Assembly: GCA_951213105.1 (NCBI GenBank)
Contig: OX578136.1
Location: forward strand, 71,030,230 to 71,094,229
Length of the DNA stretch: 64,000 nt
Direction: 5' to 3'
Source of the DNA: Amaurobius ferox
Lineage: Eukaryota > Arthropoda > Arachnida > Araneae > Amaurobiidae
In this document: positions 12,736 through 25,400 of the stretch, piece after piece
Layout of the letters: each line of letters opens with the position of its first letter
Numbering within the stretch: position 1 is the first letter of the stretch
Translations under genes and position numbers: made by a program
Notes under the pieces: generated by a model
Seen by the model: only the letters and a program-made list of their open reading frames with translations
Database searches by the model: none
What the model was told of the DNA's origin: nothing

Positions 12736-15700
12736 TTATGATAGATTGATTGATAGTTTTTGAAAATGTGTCTTGTGATACATGTTCAGCACACAAAATT
12801 CTGGATAAACTAGGGCAATTTATTTCCCATGTTTTTAATATAATCTCTTAGGATATTAAGTTTTAAACTACCCCCAAACATATATTGAATTTTATAAAAA
12901 ATATACATTTTGAGATAGTTTTGTTATTAAGTGCGTAAAATATAAAAAAATGTAGATATTTTTTTTATAAAAATTTGTTCACAGATTGTTTTTTTAAACT
13001 TAGGTGGGGTATGTATAGAGCATGCATGCTTATTTGTAAAACAGTCATTTAATATACGTAGAGTATATTAGGGAGCACATCATGCAAAGTTTTAAGATTC
13101 GAAGTTAATTTGTTTGGACCCTAAAATGCGCGCAATGTTTAAAATATTAATTTTTTGGAAATGCAACTCAAAACCAGGGAGGATTGCATGATTTGTACAT
13201 GTTTTACTTCGACAATTTTATTATAAAACGCATTGTATAACTGAAAGTTTTGATAATTATGTTTAAAATATATTTTAAATATCCATGCAATCAATATAGA
13301 AAATTAAAAAATATAGTTATTTTAGTATGAAGGCTCACATATCCACTTAAGTTGATGTAAGAAAACTATTGTTTATCTTTGTGTTATTATATTATCCTTT
13401 AGAGAATTTACAATACCTCTTCGATAATTTGTATTTTGTGTTTTAAAGTTTTCTAATATTTCCAACATTATGTGTGCAATATTCCCTTACCTAAAATATA
13501 AAATTTTATCATTTTATTAAATTTATTTAAAATACATTCAGAATTTAGAATTTTTAAGGCGTCAATATGCGAATAACCACGATTGTCTGACAAACCGGAA
13601 AGTAGGGTATGTTATTTTACTAACTACTATTAAAGAAAAAATGCAAAAATGGCCATTTTTCTCTTACTAAATCGATTTATAATTGCATGTTTGCTTAATG
13701 CTACTTTTCGCCTGTTCTTTTTTTCTTCGTAAATACCTGTATTTTTTGTTTGTTTACTTTTAAATGCATGCTTCGAAAGTTTTGTTTTCCAATGATAGGG
13801 TACTACATGCACCGCTATTTAACTAATGGACATATTTCTTTTTTTGTTTTGTTTTGTATTTTTTATACATGTATTTTGAATACGTCTAATGTATTGTTAA
13901 AAATATTTGAGACAGTAAATAAAAATGCATTATACATAGGATATATCGATTAAATAATTTAAGGTATATATTTACATAATATTGAAATGCTGATATACTT
14001 TAAATGTTCTCTTAGAAGCATACATCGTAAACACAACTAAATTTGGCACTTATCTGTAAAAACATAAAAGCTCGTGTAAATGCAATATATTGTATTTAAA
14101 CATATTTTGCAGTGCAGTTTTACAGATTTATGAAAGAAATCGCAATGGTATCTCAATATTATTTATAATAATAATAATTATTATTATTATTATTAAATTG
14201 GTGATGTTAAGAGTTTGGAAGTCTTAATATAGGGAATATTTTATTCCTTTATCTGAGCTATGTTGCTAAGAGTGGCATCTAAAATAAAATTTTTATAAGT
14301 TGAAAAACATGCGGCAAACTATATATTAAGAACAAAACATGACTTTCCCTACAGACAACACTATTTTTTTTTTCATTTTTATTTACATTTTTTTGAGTTT
14401 TTGTAATGACGTATAGTATAAATAACCATATGGAATTACATCGAATTTAATATATTTATGTAATCTATCTATATATACTAATTGCCATGTGTCCATCTGT
14501 CTGTCTCTCTGTCTGCTTGTCATACATTTTTAGGCACTTCCCGTATAGTTAGAGAGTAACAATTCGGTACGTGAGTCAGTGCTTTGATAAAACAGTTTGG
14601 AAAAATCAAAATTTTCAAGAAACAATTTTCACTTGTTCGAAGAGTGAAATAATAGAAAATCATGCTTTGCTATGAGATGAAAACTTCAAATTTAGTGCAT
14701 GGGTATAGAATTCGAAAGAAAGAAACAGTGTGCATTCAGTTTTTCAAATGTTCTTCTTAAGAGGGTGTCGCATACAAAAAATAATCGATTTGCCGAGTAA
14801 TCGCAATATTTCTTTCTGACGGGACATCTTTTGTTGTTGCCTTTCTAAATTTAAATGAATAATTTATCTTAATTTAACTTAATTACATTTTTATCTTTTA
14901 TTTAAATTTATAATTTTTCATATGAACTTTATTTTGCAACTTAATTGATATATCCTCATATAAATACTTGCTTAGTAGATCTTTATCGTTTTCCTTTAAC
15001 TTATTAATTTCATTTATTAAATATTTTATTATGCTACATGTGAAAATATAATTTGTTATAAGAGTATAATCTGAAATAAAATGCCATGGTATAAACTGGT
15101 TTCGAAGACATAATACGACGCTTCCTTCAAAATAAGAAATCATAGGTTTTCTTTTAATAATGACTGAACACTGTATTTTTTGTCCACTGAAAACACCTTC
15201 TCAGCTTGGATTTCTGAGCATTCTAATTTTGTAAAAGTAACTTTATTTTGCTTCTGGAACTTGTTATTTTTTTATTTGTTTCATTTATGCACATAAAATC
15301 CTTTGCATCACTTTGTGCGTAGTTTATAAATTTCCTCATGCCTTTGTTGTATTCAAATTCCATTTTCTTTAACAATATTCTGTTGATTCTTCAAACTTCA
15401 CTTTCTTTCAAATATCCTTCGAATTTTTTCTCAAAGACTTACAGTTTGACGGTACTCTTACGTGAATATTGGCATGTTGAAACATTATGTTGCTAGTACT
15501 TTTCTTTACTAGTGTAGTGCTCAGTTTGTCTTATATTAAATCAAGTATATCATTTTGATTCTAAAATTTATAATTCTGTTATATTTTTGTAATACTTGTA
15601 TGTACAATTTTCAACAAATTGTTTTATGTCAGGATTTTTTACGCCAAAGTTAGGTGATTGCTTTATATAAACATCAAAGTTTGTTAAATATCGTATTTTC

Positions 15701-16678
15701 TTAACTTTCTCTAACATACTTATAAAATACTATGTTCTTGAATTTTGTATTAGCAATTTCGGATGATGTTGGTACAAAAAGCTAAATTACTTATATTCTT
15801 TGGGTTAATGATTCCATTAGAAGTATTATGGAAAATCTATAATATGAACTTGTTGTGAAATTTTTGTAATGGGTGAAGTTAAAATCAATATCGATTTGAA
15901 ATGCAAATTAGATTTCATATATGTGGGGAAGGTAGCATCTGCTGATATAATTTAGTTTCCTATTGATAGTCTGTATGTAAATAAATATTATGGAATTTAT
16001 AAAATATCGTACATTAGCCTTTTTCTGATGCGAAACTTTTATTTTGATCCCAAATATATGACATAATATACAAAATTACGTATTTATGTACCATGGAAAT
16101 TTATTACAATAAAGTAATTTTAAAAATATTGCATAATTGGTATCATAATTTATACCCTAAATCATCATTTATCTGAATCATTATTATAATAGTCATGCTG
16201 TGAATGAAATATTTTATTAGTATATATGGATGATATATACTTTACAAATTATTGGTAAAGTATACATGAAAACTAACTATTGTAAAATTCCACCAATTCG
16301 CACGTTAAAATGCAACTCAGAATCTCGAAAATTTGTGAAATTTTCTACTGCAAATTTTCTACGGAATTTTTTCTATCTGAAATTTTCTGACAAATGAAAC
16401 AATTCGAGTACCATGGATACGTCTCTTAAAATATGACGGGAAAAACTCGGAGTATCTAGAGGAATGAGGCTTACTCGAAATTTTTAGCTAAACAACTAGA
16501 AACAACGTGCATCTTTATCAATAAATATATTTTATTACAAGACGATTTTTTTTTACCAATTTGTACTTAGAGAAGCTGTTTTACGGAATTTTTTAAAATC
16601 TCGAATTGAAACGAAAGGGGTTGCTTTTCTTGGAAGAGCGTATCGAGGGTATTTTATGATCGTCCATAAATTCGTGGG
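12736..16678. other. Long AT-rich stretch, no gene recognised
   Basis: No domain-bearing frame. A (TAA)n/(TTA)n palindrome sits near 14167-14197, and one microsatellite-flank module lies near 14488-14570 (listed separately). Confidence 0.4.
14488..14570 (-). repeat. Microsatellite-flank module with (CAGA)n
   Basis: On the minus strand a CGTACCGAATTGTTACTC-like string precedes, by about 45 bp, a CAGACAGAGAGACAGACAG tract. The order is the same as in families 1 and 2 but the flanks are different. Confidence 0.4.
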
Positions 16679-16680
16679 AA

Positions 16681-16712
<32 letters not shown>

Positions 16713-17006
16713 AATATGGTTATAAACTTGTATGATAAAAGACAGGATTTTAAATTTAATACATCAAAAATTCAACATTTTGACTCTTGTTTGCATATAT
16801 CTGTATTTAGAAATATTATAATAAACCAGGCTCTTAGAATCAATAAAATTTCTGATGAAGATTATAAATTAGCGCACTTTATGGAATTATTGAGTACAGC
16901 GACTAATAATGCATATCCCCCCAAGTTTGTTATTAAAATTATCAACTCAGTGTATCAAATTTCACTCGATAACATCCTAGAAAACATTCCCAATTATAGT
17001 GACTAA
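16679..17006 (+). pseudogene. Relic of a YVDD-type reverse transcriptase, C-terminal part
   Basis: A 116-codon frame whose first part is encoded by (TA)n and whose remainder reads INLYDKRQDFKFNTSKIQHF, then SCLHISVFRNIIINQALRI, then a stretch ending NNAYPPKFVIKIINSV. The minus-strand relic at 29085-29560 has the matching peptides NLYDKKDSYNF and SCNYIQLFRNIILNQ directly after an RT YVDD box, which identifies this piece as the region after the palm. The LYDKR and NxYP elements recall Penelope-like or related unclassified retroelements. It lacks the palm and ends at a stop at 17004-17006. The class assignment is inference. Confidence 0.65.
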
Positions 17007-17027
17007 CATACAGTAGGGAAAAAAAAA

Positions 17028-17055
17028 ATATATATATATATGTATGTGTGTATAT

Positions 17056-17120
<65 letters not shown>
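17028..17120. repeat. (TA)n microsatellite with TG interruptions
   Basis: TA array with TGTATGTGTG interruptions, forming the left border of RptX copy 2. Confidence 0.9.
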
Positions 17121-17879
17121 TATATATAATTATTAATTATATAAATAAAAATGAAAAATAATAAACTAAGTCAAAAACATTAGAAAAATCAAAAAATAGG
17201 AAAATAAGATGCATTAACATTAATGTTTTGAATTTTATTTTCGCAAAAAAATGTAACTTTTGTCAGTATTGAAACTACGTTTTGAGCGTCCTTATAATGG
17301 TGTATAGTGGCATTCTCGATTATCCATTTTTCATATGAATTACTTGTTTAGTAGGAATTTTCATCTTTGATTCATATTCATATTCATGTTTGCATATTTG
17401 GGAAGTTGCATTCTGAATTGCTTGTCCAGTCTCCAGCTTAGACTCACTGGACGGGTTTGGGAGTAACTCCGTGAACGTTCGTACTGCCTCCCTGGTAGAA
17501 TTTCGACTTGTTCATTCCGGTGCTTCTAGATTAAGCTGTTGAGGTTGATCGTGTATACACGTGGTAGAAGAATGGTTCATGCCGCATGGTAATACAATTT
17601 TCTTAATGTATCCTTTTTTCATTTTTTGTTGCCTGTAGTCTGAGTTTAAGTATTTATAGTAATGTACTATTGCTTAATCTGAAACAGGCATTTGTTTGGG
17701 TTAATTGGAATTAAATACTCAGACCTGACGATGAATTTAATTCTAATTAATCATCGAATTTGGGATGGTGCTGTTCTTTTCTCTTATCGGCAGTATGGCT
17801 TTGAATTTGCTTCTATGGTGATGTTAATATTACTTGAATTGTATTTTTTTATTTTTTCATAATTCTTATTATTACATTT

Positions 17880-17883
<4 letters not shown>
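17121..17883 (+). repeat. RptX copy 2, bounded by (TA)n on both sides
   Basis: Inverted relative to copy 1 (1833-2597) and similar along its whole length, with many substitutions and small indels. It is followed by (TA)n at 17884-17911. The peptide NHRIWDGAVLFSYRQYG near 17750-17800 corresponds to NHRIWAGAVLFSYRHYG in copy 1. No recognised domain. Confidence 0.75.
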
Positions 17884-17911
<28 letters not shown>

Positions 17912-17914
<3 letters not shown>

Positions 17915-18620
17915 GATCGTATATATATATATAGTCGAATCGAATATAAATATAATCGAACGATTGTCTCCATTTTCTGAAAAAGTTCAGCCATAATTTG
18001 AATTTAACTGAAAATAATACTAAACACTGTAAAAATATGCTCCTAGCTGTCTTGACATGGAAGATAATAAGATAACCAGTAAAATATATATTATTAATTG
18101 AAAAATCAATTCTTTATAATTTTTACACAAATGAATAGCGGTAAATGCTAAACACAGCAATCTCGTCAGACAGCCGATTTTTTTCTTTATATTAAGGTTT
18201 TAATGATGGAGTTTACATACTATTATTCTGTTTAGTTTTGCGCATTTAAGAGATATTTCAAATCATTAATCGCACAGAGCGTAAACGTATAAGTTGAATT
18301 GAAATATTACCTTCATTGCAAATCATTATTGTTTGTTGTGGTTTGGATTACATAGGATGTTTTTGGCCATTGGGAGTTTTTCCACTTTGTTCCTAATGGA
18401 CTCCATTCTACCTCGTGCCAATAGTCTACATGTCTCGTTGCAGTCATGCGTGTGTTGTAGTCATATTTTTTTGGCTCAAGTCGCCCTCTCTCTTAAAGTA
18501 CATTTTGCTACCTATAAAACCCCATCACATTATGAGGTTTCTCATTCGTTGATATTACCACGTCTTGCCCATATATAATTTGAGAAGCCGAACCAATTTT
18601 TCATTGACTGGCCCAAGACC
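17912..18620. other. Unassigned stretch
   Basis: It includes a second short TA tract near 17920-17932. The part from about 18330 to 18580 is less AT-rich and holds an 81-codon plus-strand frame without a recognisable family. It may belong to the same broken LINE as the fragment at 18621-18902. Confidence 0.35.
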
Positions 18621-18902
18621 TTATTTTATTATTTTGTGGCTTGGGAGTTTCGTGTGAGGTCTGTTCTTATAATCATATTTCAACAACTTTGACAGGATTT
18701 GGGTGACATAAATACAAAACAACCAGACAGCTTTAAAGGCCTGCATCCTCTCCCTTGCGCGCCAATACCTCTTGTACATGTCCCCAAAGGGTCCTGGGCA
18801 GTTCATTAGATGCTCGACACTATTCTCAAACTCAATCTTCTTGGCCTGGCTAAAACCATCAGCATTCCAGTGTAACACTCGTAACTCACAAAGTTTCTCC
18901 AT
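18621..18902 (-). pseudogene. Probable LINE ORF2 fragment (zinc-knuckle end)
   Basis: A 93-codon minus-strand frame. Residues 7-21 (LRVLHWNADGFSQAK) resemble the start of an apurinic endonuclease domain in non-LTR retrotransposons. Residues 27-40 (NSVEHLMNCPGPFG) resemble the C-terminal zinc knuckle seen in the other two LINEs of this window. If both resemblances are right, the piece is an internal-deletion product joining the two ends of ORF2. Either resemblance could be chance in so short a peptide. Confidence 0.4.
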
Positions 18903-19235
18903 ATAGAAACAGTATTCTGCAGCTGTGATAGCTTTAACGTTACCCAGGGTGCACCACCAGGAGACCTATCACCTTATAACCCTCGATTTCTAATATAAAT
19001 ATTAAAAAAAAATATCTACTCATAATTTTCTATAATTCAATAAGAAGCTACTACAAATTAAGCGCTTAAAAAAATTATTCTGTTATGGAAAGGAACTAGT
19101 CATTTCGTGTATAATGAGTGTATGAAGACAAACTTGACCAAATAGTCAGTTATTATCCTTGCCGTGAGAATAGAGAGAAATACAGAAGTGGTTTAAAGAG
19201 AACTTGAGCAACAAATTCAAGTTTAATATAAAAAA

Positions 19236-20102
19236 ATCTGATGTGGGCAACACATGATTTTCCTTATATAATTTAATGAATTTACTACTTTTACAGTAAA
19301 AAAAATAGGTTTTCCTTATAGTAGATACTTATATTCTTTCCATGATATTGAATTTTCGACAATTAGTCGTCATTTTCATTGATTTAGCGTCATTTTTATC
19401 CATTTGGCGAGATTTTCGTTAATTTGACAACATTTCAAAAAGTCGCCAAGTTGGCGACATTCCGCCAAAATCGTCGCCAAAATCTCGCCAAGCGTTATGG
19501 ATGAACAAATAAGTTATTCTTACAGCAGATAAATAACTATTGGCGATCAAATACAAAAGTATTACTCAAAGTATCTTTTTTCATGAATGGAACGAGCTAG
19601 ATCCACGAGAATGATGTCACCCAATTTATCGCATGGTATTACATATGAAAAGTGAACATGTTTCTCAATAGGAAATATTTTTTTTTATTTTATATGACTT
19701 TTTGATAATTTTTTTCAAAAATGTGCAATATCTCTGGAACGGTTCATGTTAGCCTTCTAAAACTTATGTCAATTGTTTTCTAATGAAAAATTACATAAGA
19801 AATGTCTATTTGCGTAACTTCCAGTGTTTACGGATTGTGATTTTTGCACCAAATTTCGTTCGAATCGGTCCATTCCTTCGTCAGTTATCTTCTCCACAGA
19901 CTCACTGACACACACACACACACACATATTTTCACACACACACACACACATACTTTCACACACACACACAGACATCGCTTCAAAAGTGTTTGATTCGTGA
20001 TCAGGGATGCTTGAAACGTGCTCTCCCATCGAAAATTCGAGTTCGAATTTTCGACCCCGTCACAATACTTTCCTTATACATTATGTATATAAGGAAAGTA
20101 AT
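19236..20102 (+). mobile_element. Family 1 (HINE-like) copy B
   Basis: It begins with ATCTGATGTGGGCAACACAT and ends with the palindromic hairpin TTTCCTTATACATTATG plus TATATAAGGAAAGTAA. Between them lie the TTGGCGA motif cluster (about 19405-19495), the CAAATTTCGTTCGAATCGG module and an interrupted (CA)n at about 19908-19970. Compared with other copies it lacks about 95 bp just before the TTCCAGTGTTTACGG segment. It lies tail to tail with copy C, with an 86-bp spacer. Confidence 0.88.
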
Positions 20103-20188
20103 AAGGAGGTTTCCAGTATACGTTGTGCTAGATAAACAACAAACCGGAAGAAAGTCAAATTAGACTGCATGTTAAAACTGATATTTTT

Positions 20189-20370
20189 ACTTTCCTTATA
20201 TACATAATGTATAAGGAAAGTATTGTGACGGGGTCGAAAATTCGAATTCGAGTTTTCGAAGGCAGAGCACGTTTCAAGCATCCCTGATCACGAATCAAAC
20301 ATTTTTGAAGTGATGTCTGTGTGAGAGTGTGTGTGTGTGTGTGTGAAAGTGTGTGTGAGTGTGTGTGTGT

Positions 20371-20423
<53 letters not shown>

Positions 20424-21192
20424 AGTGAGTCTGTGGAGACGATAACTGACGAACGAATGGGCCGACTCGAACGAAATTTGGTACGAAAATCTCAATCCGT
20501 AAACACTGGAAACCTTTTGATTTTATACGCAATCGAATGCTCAGAACCCCCTAAATTTTCGAGTGAAATTTTGAAAAAATCGTCAAAAAATCAAAACCGC
20601 TAATAAAGTTACGCAAATAGACAATTCTTATGTAATTTTTCATTAGAAAACGATTGACATAAATTTTAGAATGCTAACATGAACCGTTTTCGAGATATTG
20701 TACATTTTTCAAAAAAAATTATCAAAAAGTTATATAAAATGAAAAAAAATATCTCCTATTGAGAAACATGTTCACTTTTCATATGTAATACCATGCGATA
20801 AATTTGGTGACATTATTCTCGTGGATCTAGCTCGTTCCATTCATGAAAAAATATGCTTTGAGTAATATTTTTGTATTTGAACGCCAATAGTCATTTATCT
20901 GCTGTAAGAATAGCTTATTTCTCCGTCCATAACGCTTTGCGAGATTTTGGCGACGAATTTAGCGGAATGTCACCAACTTGGCGACATTTTTAAATGGTGC
21001 CAAATTAACAAAAATCTCGCTAAATTGATAAAAATGACGCTAAATCAATTAAAATGACGTCTTATTGATGAAAATTCAATATCTTGGAAAGAATAAAAGT
21101 ATATACTATAAGAATAACATTTTTTAACTGTAAAAGTAGTCAATTCATTGCATTATATAAGGAATGTCATGTGTTGCTCACATCAGATTTTT
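20189..21192 (-). mobile_element. Family 1 (HINE-like) copy C
   Basis: Full-length copy in reverse orientation. The 3' hairpin starts at 20189, the (TG)n tract covers about 20328-20422, the TTGGCGA cluster covers about 20937-21060, and the 5' CACATCAGAT end is near 21190. The 66- and 90-codon frames here are repeat-encoded serine, valine, histidine and threonine runs and are not genes. Confidence 0.9.
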
Positions 21193-22090
21193 TTACTTTG
21201 AATTTATTGGTTCTCTAATACTGACGAAAGGAATTCAACGTATCTTCCAGACAGTTATATTCTGTATTGTTACTTTATTTGTGTTTGAATGCTTTGCTCA
21301 AACTTTCCTTATTCTTTGAACAAAGCATTTTTACTTATCGCTGTAAGGGATTTGCTTCATATAGTTTGTATCACGACCAATACTTCTGAAGAGCGCAAGT
21401 GTACAATTTGAGACTTACAAGCATTTTGTTCACTGCCAGACTGTCCCATATCTCTTGAAGAAAAGGGTGTATTTCTCTACATAGTGCATATATCTTAGGT
21501 AATGTATGATAATTATTTCAAGTGACTTTTGCGTTTGAGAAGGAATACTTTTTCTATTTATTACGTCTTATTTACCTTTTACTTCTTAATTTAATTTTCT
21601 TTACTTAATTTTTCTTTATTTTTTCTTCCAATTGTGCTTAACAAGAATCATTACGAAATATATATATTCGAACTTTCTTGCACAAATTATTCTTCACTAC
21701 AAGCATTTACAATTTCATGTTATCACTAACCAATTTCACTGTCTCGTTTTCTACCAATTCAGTTATACCTCCGGGTAATAAGGTTTGTAAGTCCCATTTT
21801 GTTCTTTAACGATTATGTTCGAAAATCTATAACGAGCTATGCCCGAGGAACAAAACCATGCCCAATATATTCGGATATTAATTAAGTTCTGTCTGTCAGT
21901 TAAAGCTTAGTTTAGAACATGTGGAATAACTAATAATTGTGAAAGTTTATTGCATTTTCTTATATATGTGTTTGTATATTTATTGTTCTTAAGCAAAATT
22001 TCTATTTTTCTTTCATAATGCACATTATTTATTTTTAAAATTTTCCAAAAGTATGTGCTTGCTCTCAGTAAAAGAAAATATATAGATATA
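21193..22090. other. AT-rich stretch, no gene recognised
   Basis: Only short spurious frames. Confidence 0.4.
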
Positions 22091-22094
22091 ATAT

Positions 22095-22477
22095 TGTTAC
22101 GACGTGTCTTCTGAAACAATGGATATACTTTCAGGTACTTTCATAAAAATATTGACGTATGACACAGTATAATGTAGCTCGTATCACGTCAACTCATCAC
22201 CAACTGAGTGATAACTCTTTTATATACTCTCTGCGAAAACTTCTAGAAATGTCTCATATCTCGTAGACCATTCGTTATTTCGAAGTGTATCTCGAACCTT
22301 CGAAAATTTGCCAAAATCCGTCAAATTCGAGATAAATCACCAGATCTAGCAACCCTGAAATGGAAACTCTAGATTTCTGTAACAGGAATAGCGATCTGCA
22401 TGGTGTGGTAATAGCTGTCTGTATGGCTGCCTGTACTCCAAAAGAGCGTCCAGTAAATGTATAGTAGGTTCGTAACA
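22095..22477 (-). mobile_element. Solo LTR with 4-bp TSD
   Basis: A 383-bp unit with ends TGTTACGA and TCGTAACA, flanked by ATAT on both sides (22091-22094 and 22478-22481). On the minus strand a core-promoter-like TATATAAAAG is followed about 20 bp later by TCAGTTGG, an initiator-like string, which sets the likely orientation. Terminal TG..CA inverted ends, a short TSD and an internal TATA box are the usual signs of a gypsy-type LTR left after recombination between two LTRs. The 67-codon minus-strand frame inside is probably fortuitous. Confidence 0.82.
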
Positions 22478-22481
22478 ATAT

Positions 22482-25400
22482 AAAGGCATTTTAAGTGTTA
22501 ATGATTTTAATTTATTAAGTTGAAAATTAAATATTATTGAAGTTAAATATTATTAATAAATATCTTTATAAGATAAATTGTAACTACAAGTAATCATCAA
22601 AGTGAACACATTTATTTTCTATACCTGACACTTTGATTGGGCAGTAGCTGAATTTGTGACATGCATTTGCCATTTGCTACATATGCTTAAATTATGCTTC
22701 TTCTTCAATTCTAAAATACATGTCTCTCTATTTTCATAAGTTAAAGACTATCTTCATGTGTTCTGTAATCTTATATTAAGAAAAAAATATTTTTAATTAT
22801 CAATATTGTTTCAAAGTATACCAAATGAGATTTAGTGTATCATTTTCTTGAATATTTTCATTTTAATAATATATTTATTTTTCAGAGTATCTATAATAAA
22901 CTGGTTCATTTTGTCGAAATTCAAACGCCTCTACAAATTTAAATATATTTGTAAAGTCCCACCGTAAGTAATAATACAATATCAACAGCTTAAAATGAAC
23001 GAAAACTTTGTATTATCTCGTTTTTAAAGAAGACGTTTATACATAAATAGGCATCATAAATTTGTACGAATTGCGAAAATGTATAATGACATATTAATAG
23101 GCAAATAAAACATTCATTAACTTCAGAAAAATAGGATTAGCAATTAAGTAAATGCGTTAACTATGATAATACGAGAAATCACATTATCATAGGATATTCA
23201 GAATAAATACGTATTTTAATTTCATAATTTAATAGGAAAAAGCATATCTTGAAATTAATTGGAAATTTAATTTCTGATAGCCTTAGCTATTTCCCTATAT
23301 GAAAATGGGAGTTAAAAATTATATAACAACTTTTCAAAGAAAAAGGTAATTTAGTTATGAATCAATTACAAATTTTAGATCTAGGACATAATTTAGAATT
23401 TTTTTTTTACTCATTTAATTTAATATTTACTTATCGAGATATGTTAAAGTACTTTATTTTGCTTTTACTCTATCTTTAAGATTTCGTTTTTTGTCTGATA
23501 TGATCCTTAATCGAATTTTGCTTCTTCTGTTTTATGTGAATTTTTCGATTCTCTGTTTTTCACTTTATGCACTGGTCACGGACGTTACGAATATTGCAGA
23601 AACTTCTGGAAAAAAATTATCGAACGATAAAGAATGACATTGTTGTGCATTCAAAATGATGTTTCAAAAAAGTAGACATGGTATCAAAGTAATTAATAAC
23701 TTATATTTCCACATTTTTTCTTATTTAATTTCACTTTGAATATTTTTCAACTATTTAACGCCATTTGCATAGAAGATATTTACATACATCAGCACAGCAG
23801 ATAATATTAGCCACTTGTATTGCTTCTTTTTAAAATATCTTTTACATTTCGAACTTTTGTGAACAGTATAATTGGGATAATATCTAACATTTCTTAATTG
23901 GGATGTCTTAGATCGCATATGAAATGCATCTGTCACACTTATTGTCTCCAATGTTTATTTGTAACTTTGATTAAGTTGAGTGTTCACGATGCTGGTGCTT
24001 ATAAATCACCTGTCTCATTGCTATCATTTTATAGATCATTAATTGAAAAATCTTCATCTATATAGCAGTCACTTGTCGAAAGATCGATAACAAACATTTT
24101 TTCAGATTACATCTATTTTATGAAGGTTGGTATGTACCTCGATATACAAAACTAATTGATTATTGGGCTTGAATTTTGTGGTTAGTTTTTAAGGTAATAG
24201 GATCTGGAAAGCAAACACCAAAGTTTAAAAATATATAAATTTTTATTATTTAAAAAAACACTCACAACATCAAACCATCAAATAAGCCTCTAAAGAACAC
24301 TTTTCAGTACGCTTTTAAATATGCTGTTTTTTCCCAGGAAATCCCTCTATTTTTTATGGAAGTTAATTATCTGGAGTTTCGAACATACCATTTGAAAATT
24401 AAAAAGAAAATCATCTATATATATATATAATAAATTTTCTTAAAAATAACAAAAATAAATAAATAATAAGAACAAGAGCCATAATTTTATTGTCTGTCGA
24501 CATGATAATTTTGGAAAACGATTTTTAAGAATATGTGCAGACATGAAATATCTTACAATTACAGATTTTTTAAATTGCATTTTTGACATAATATTTTTTC
24601 TTAATAAGTATGGTGTTAAAATATCTCTTGAATCGAGTGAAAATTACTATTATTCCGATTATTACTACCTGCTTTTCAGACGAACCTGAAGTTGCTGCTA
24701 TCTACCAAGAGTTAATGACTTTACCATTCCCCAACTCCCCATAAAAATATGGAGTGAGTATTTACCACTCTAGGTCTTTTTTAAGCTATTGCCATCTGAA
24801 CAACATTTTCATTTTTCTTACCTATTGAACGGTTTAACAAAAATTTTACTGGCACACACAATTCCCTGTCATCACCTTTTTTATCTGCTCCTGCTACGTT
24901 TACTTGCTTAATGGTTTACTTGCTCCTGCAAGTAAAACATTTATTTATTTTTATCAAATTATGATTTTGTTTTGTTCTTTCATGAGCTCCCGCGCAGCGG
25001 GTGAAGCTATGTTTGAGCGCTTACTTAGAGTGTGTCACACTTACGCAGAAGGCTGTTACGGGGTTGACAGCTACCGCAAAATACGGTATATTAGAGGCTT
25101 TAGAACGAAAGAGCTGATCCGAAAAATGGTTATAGTCAAATTATTAAACTGTAAACACATTTTATTATTTATAAAGTGGAGGTTACCACAATTTCACAAT
25201 TCAATTGGTTTCTACTAGCTACTTTTGGTTTCATAAAATATATTAAACTCCCTATGTATCATGCTAAATTGTCACACATCTTAAGCAATAATGAAATAAA
25301 AAATTAAAAAAAACCATAAAATATCCTTGTAACTAAAAATGTTTTTCTAATTTTCTTAGGAATTTGTCCACTATCCATCACAGTGTCGATTAACTTTAAA

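Noticed and set aside
14898..15143. An 81-codon lysine/isoleucine-rich minus-strand frame
   Set aside because: Composition follows AT content, with no motif or neighbouring exon; similar frames at 35747, 44123 and 63558 were set aside for the same reason.
20295..20603. Histidine-threonine or cysteine-valine frames over CA/TG tracts
   Set aside because: Microsatellite artefacts inside family 1 copies; also at 19769-20029, 38760-39104 and 53708-53975.
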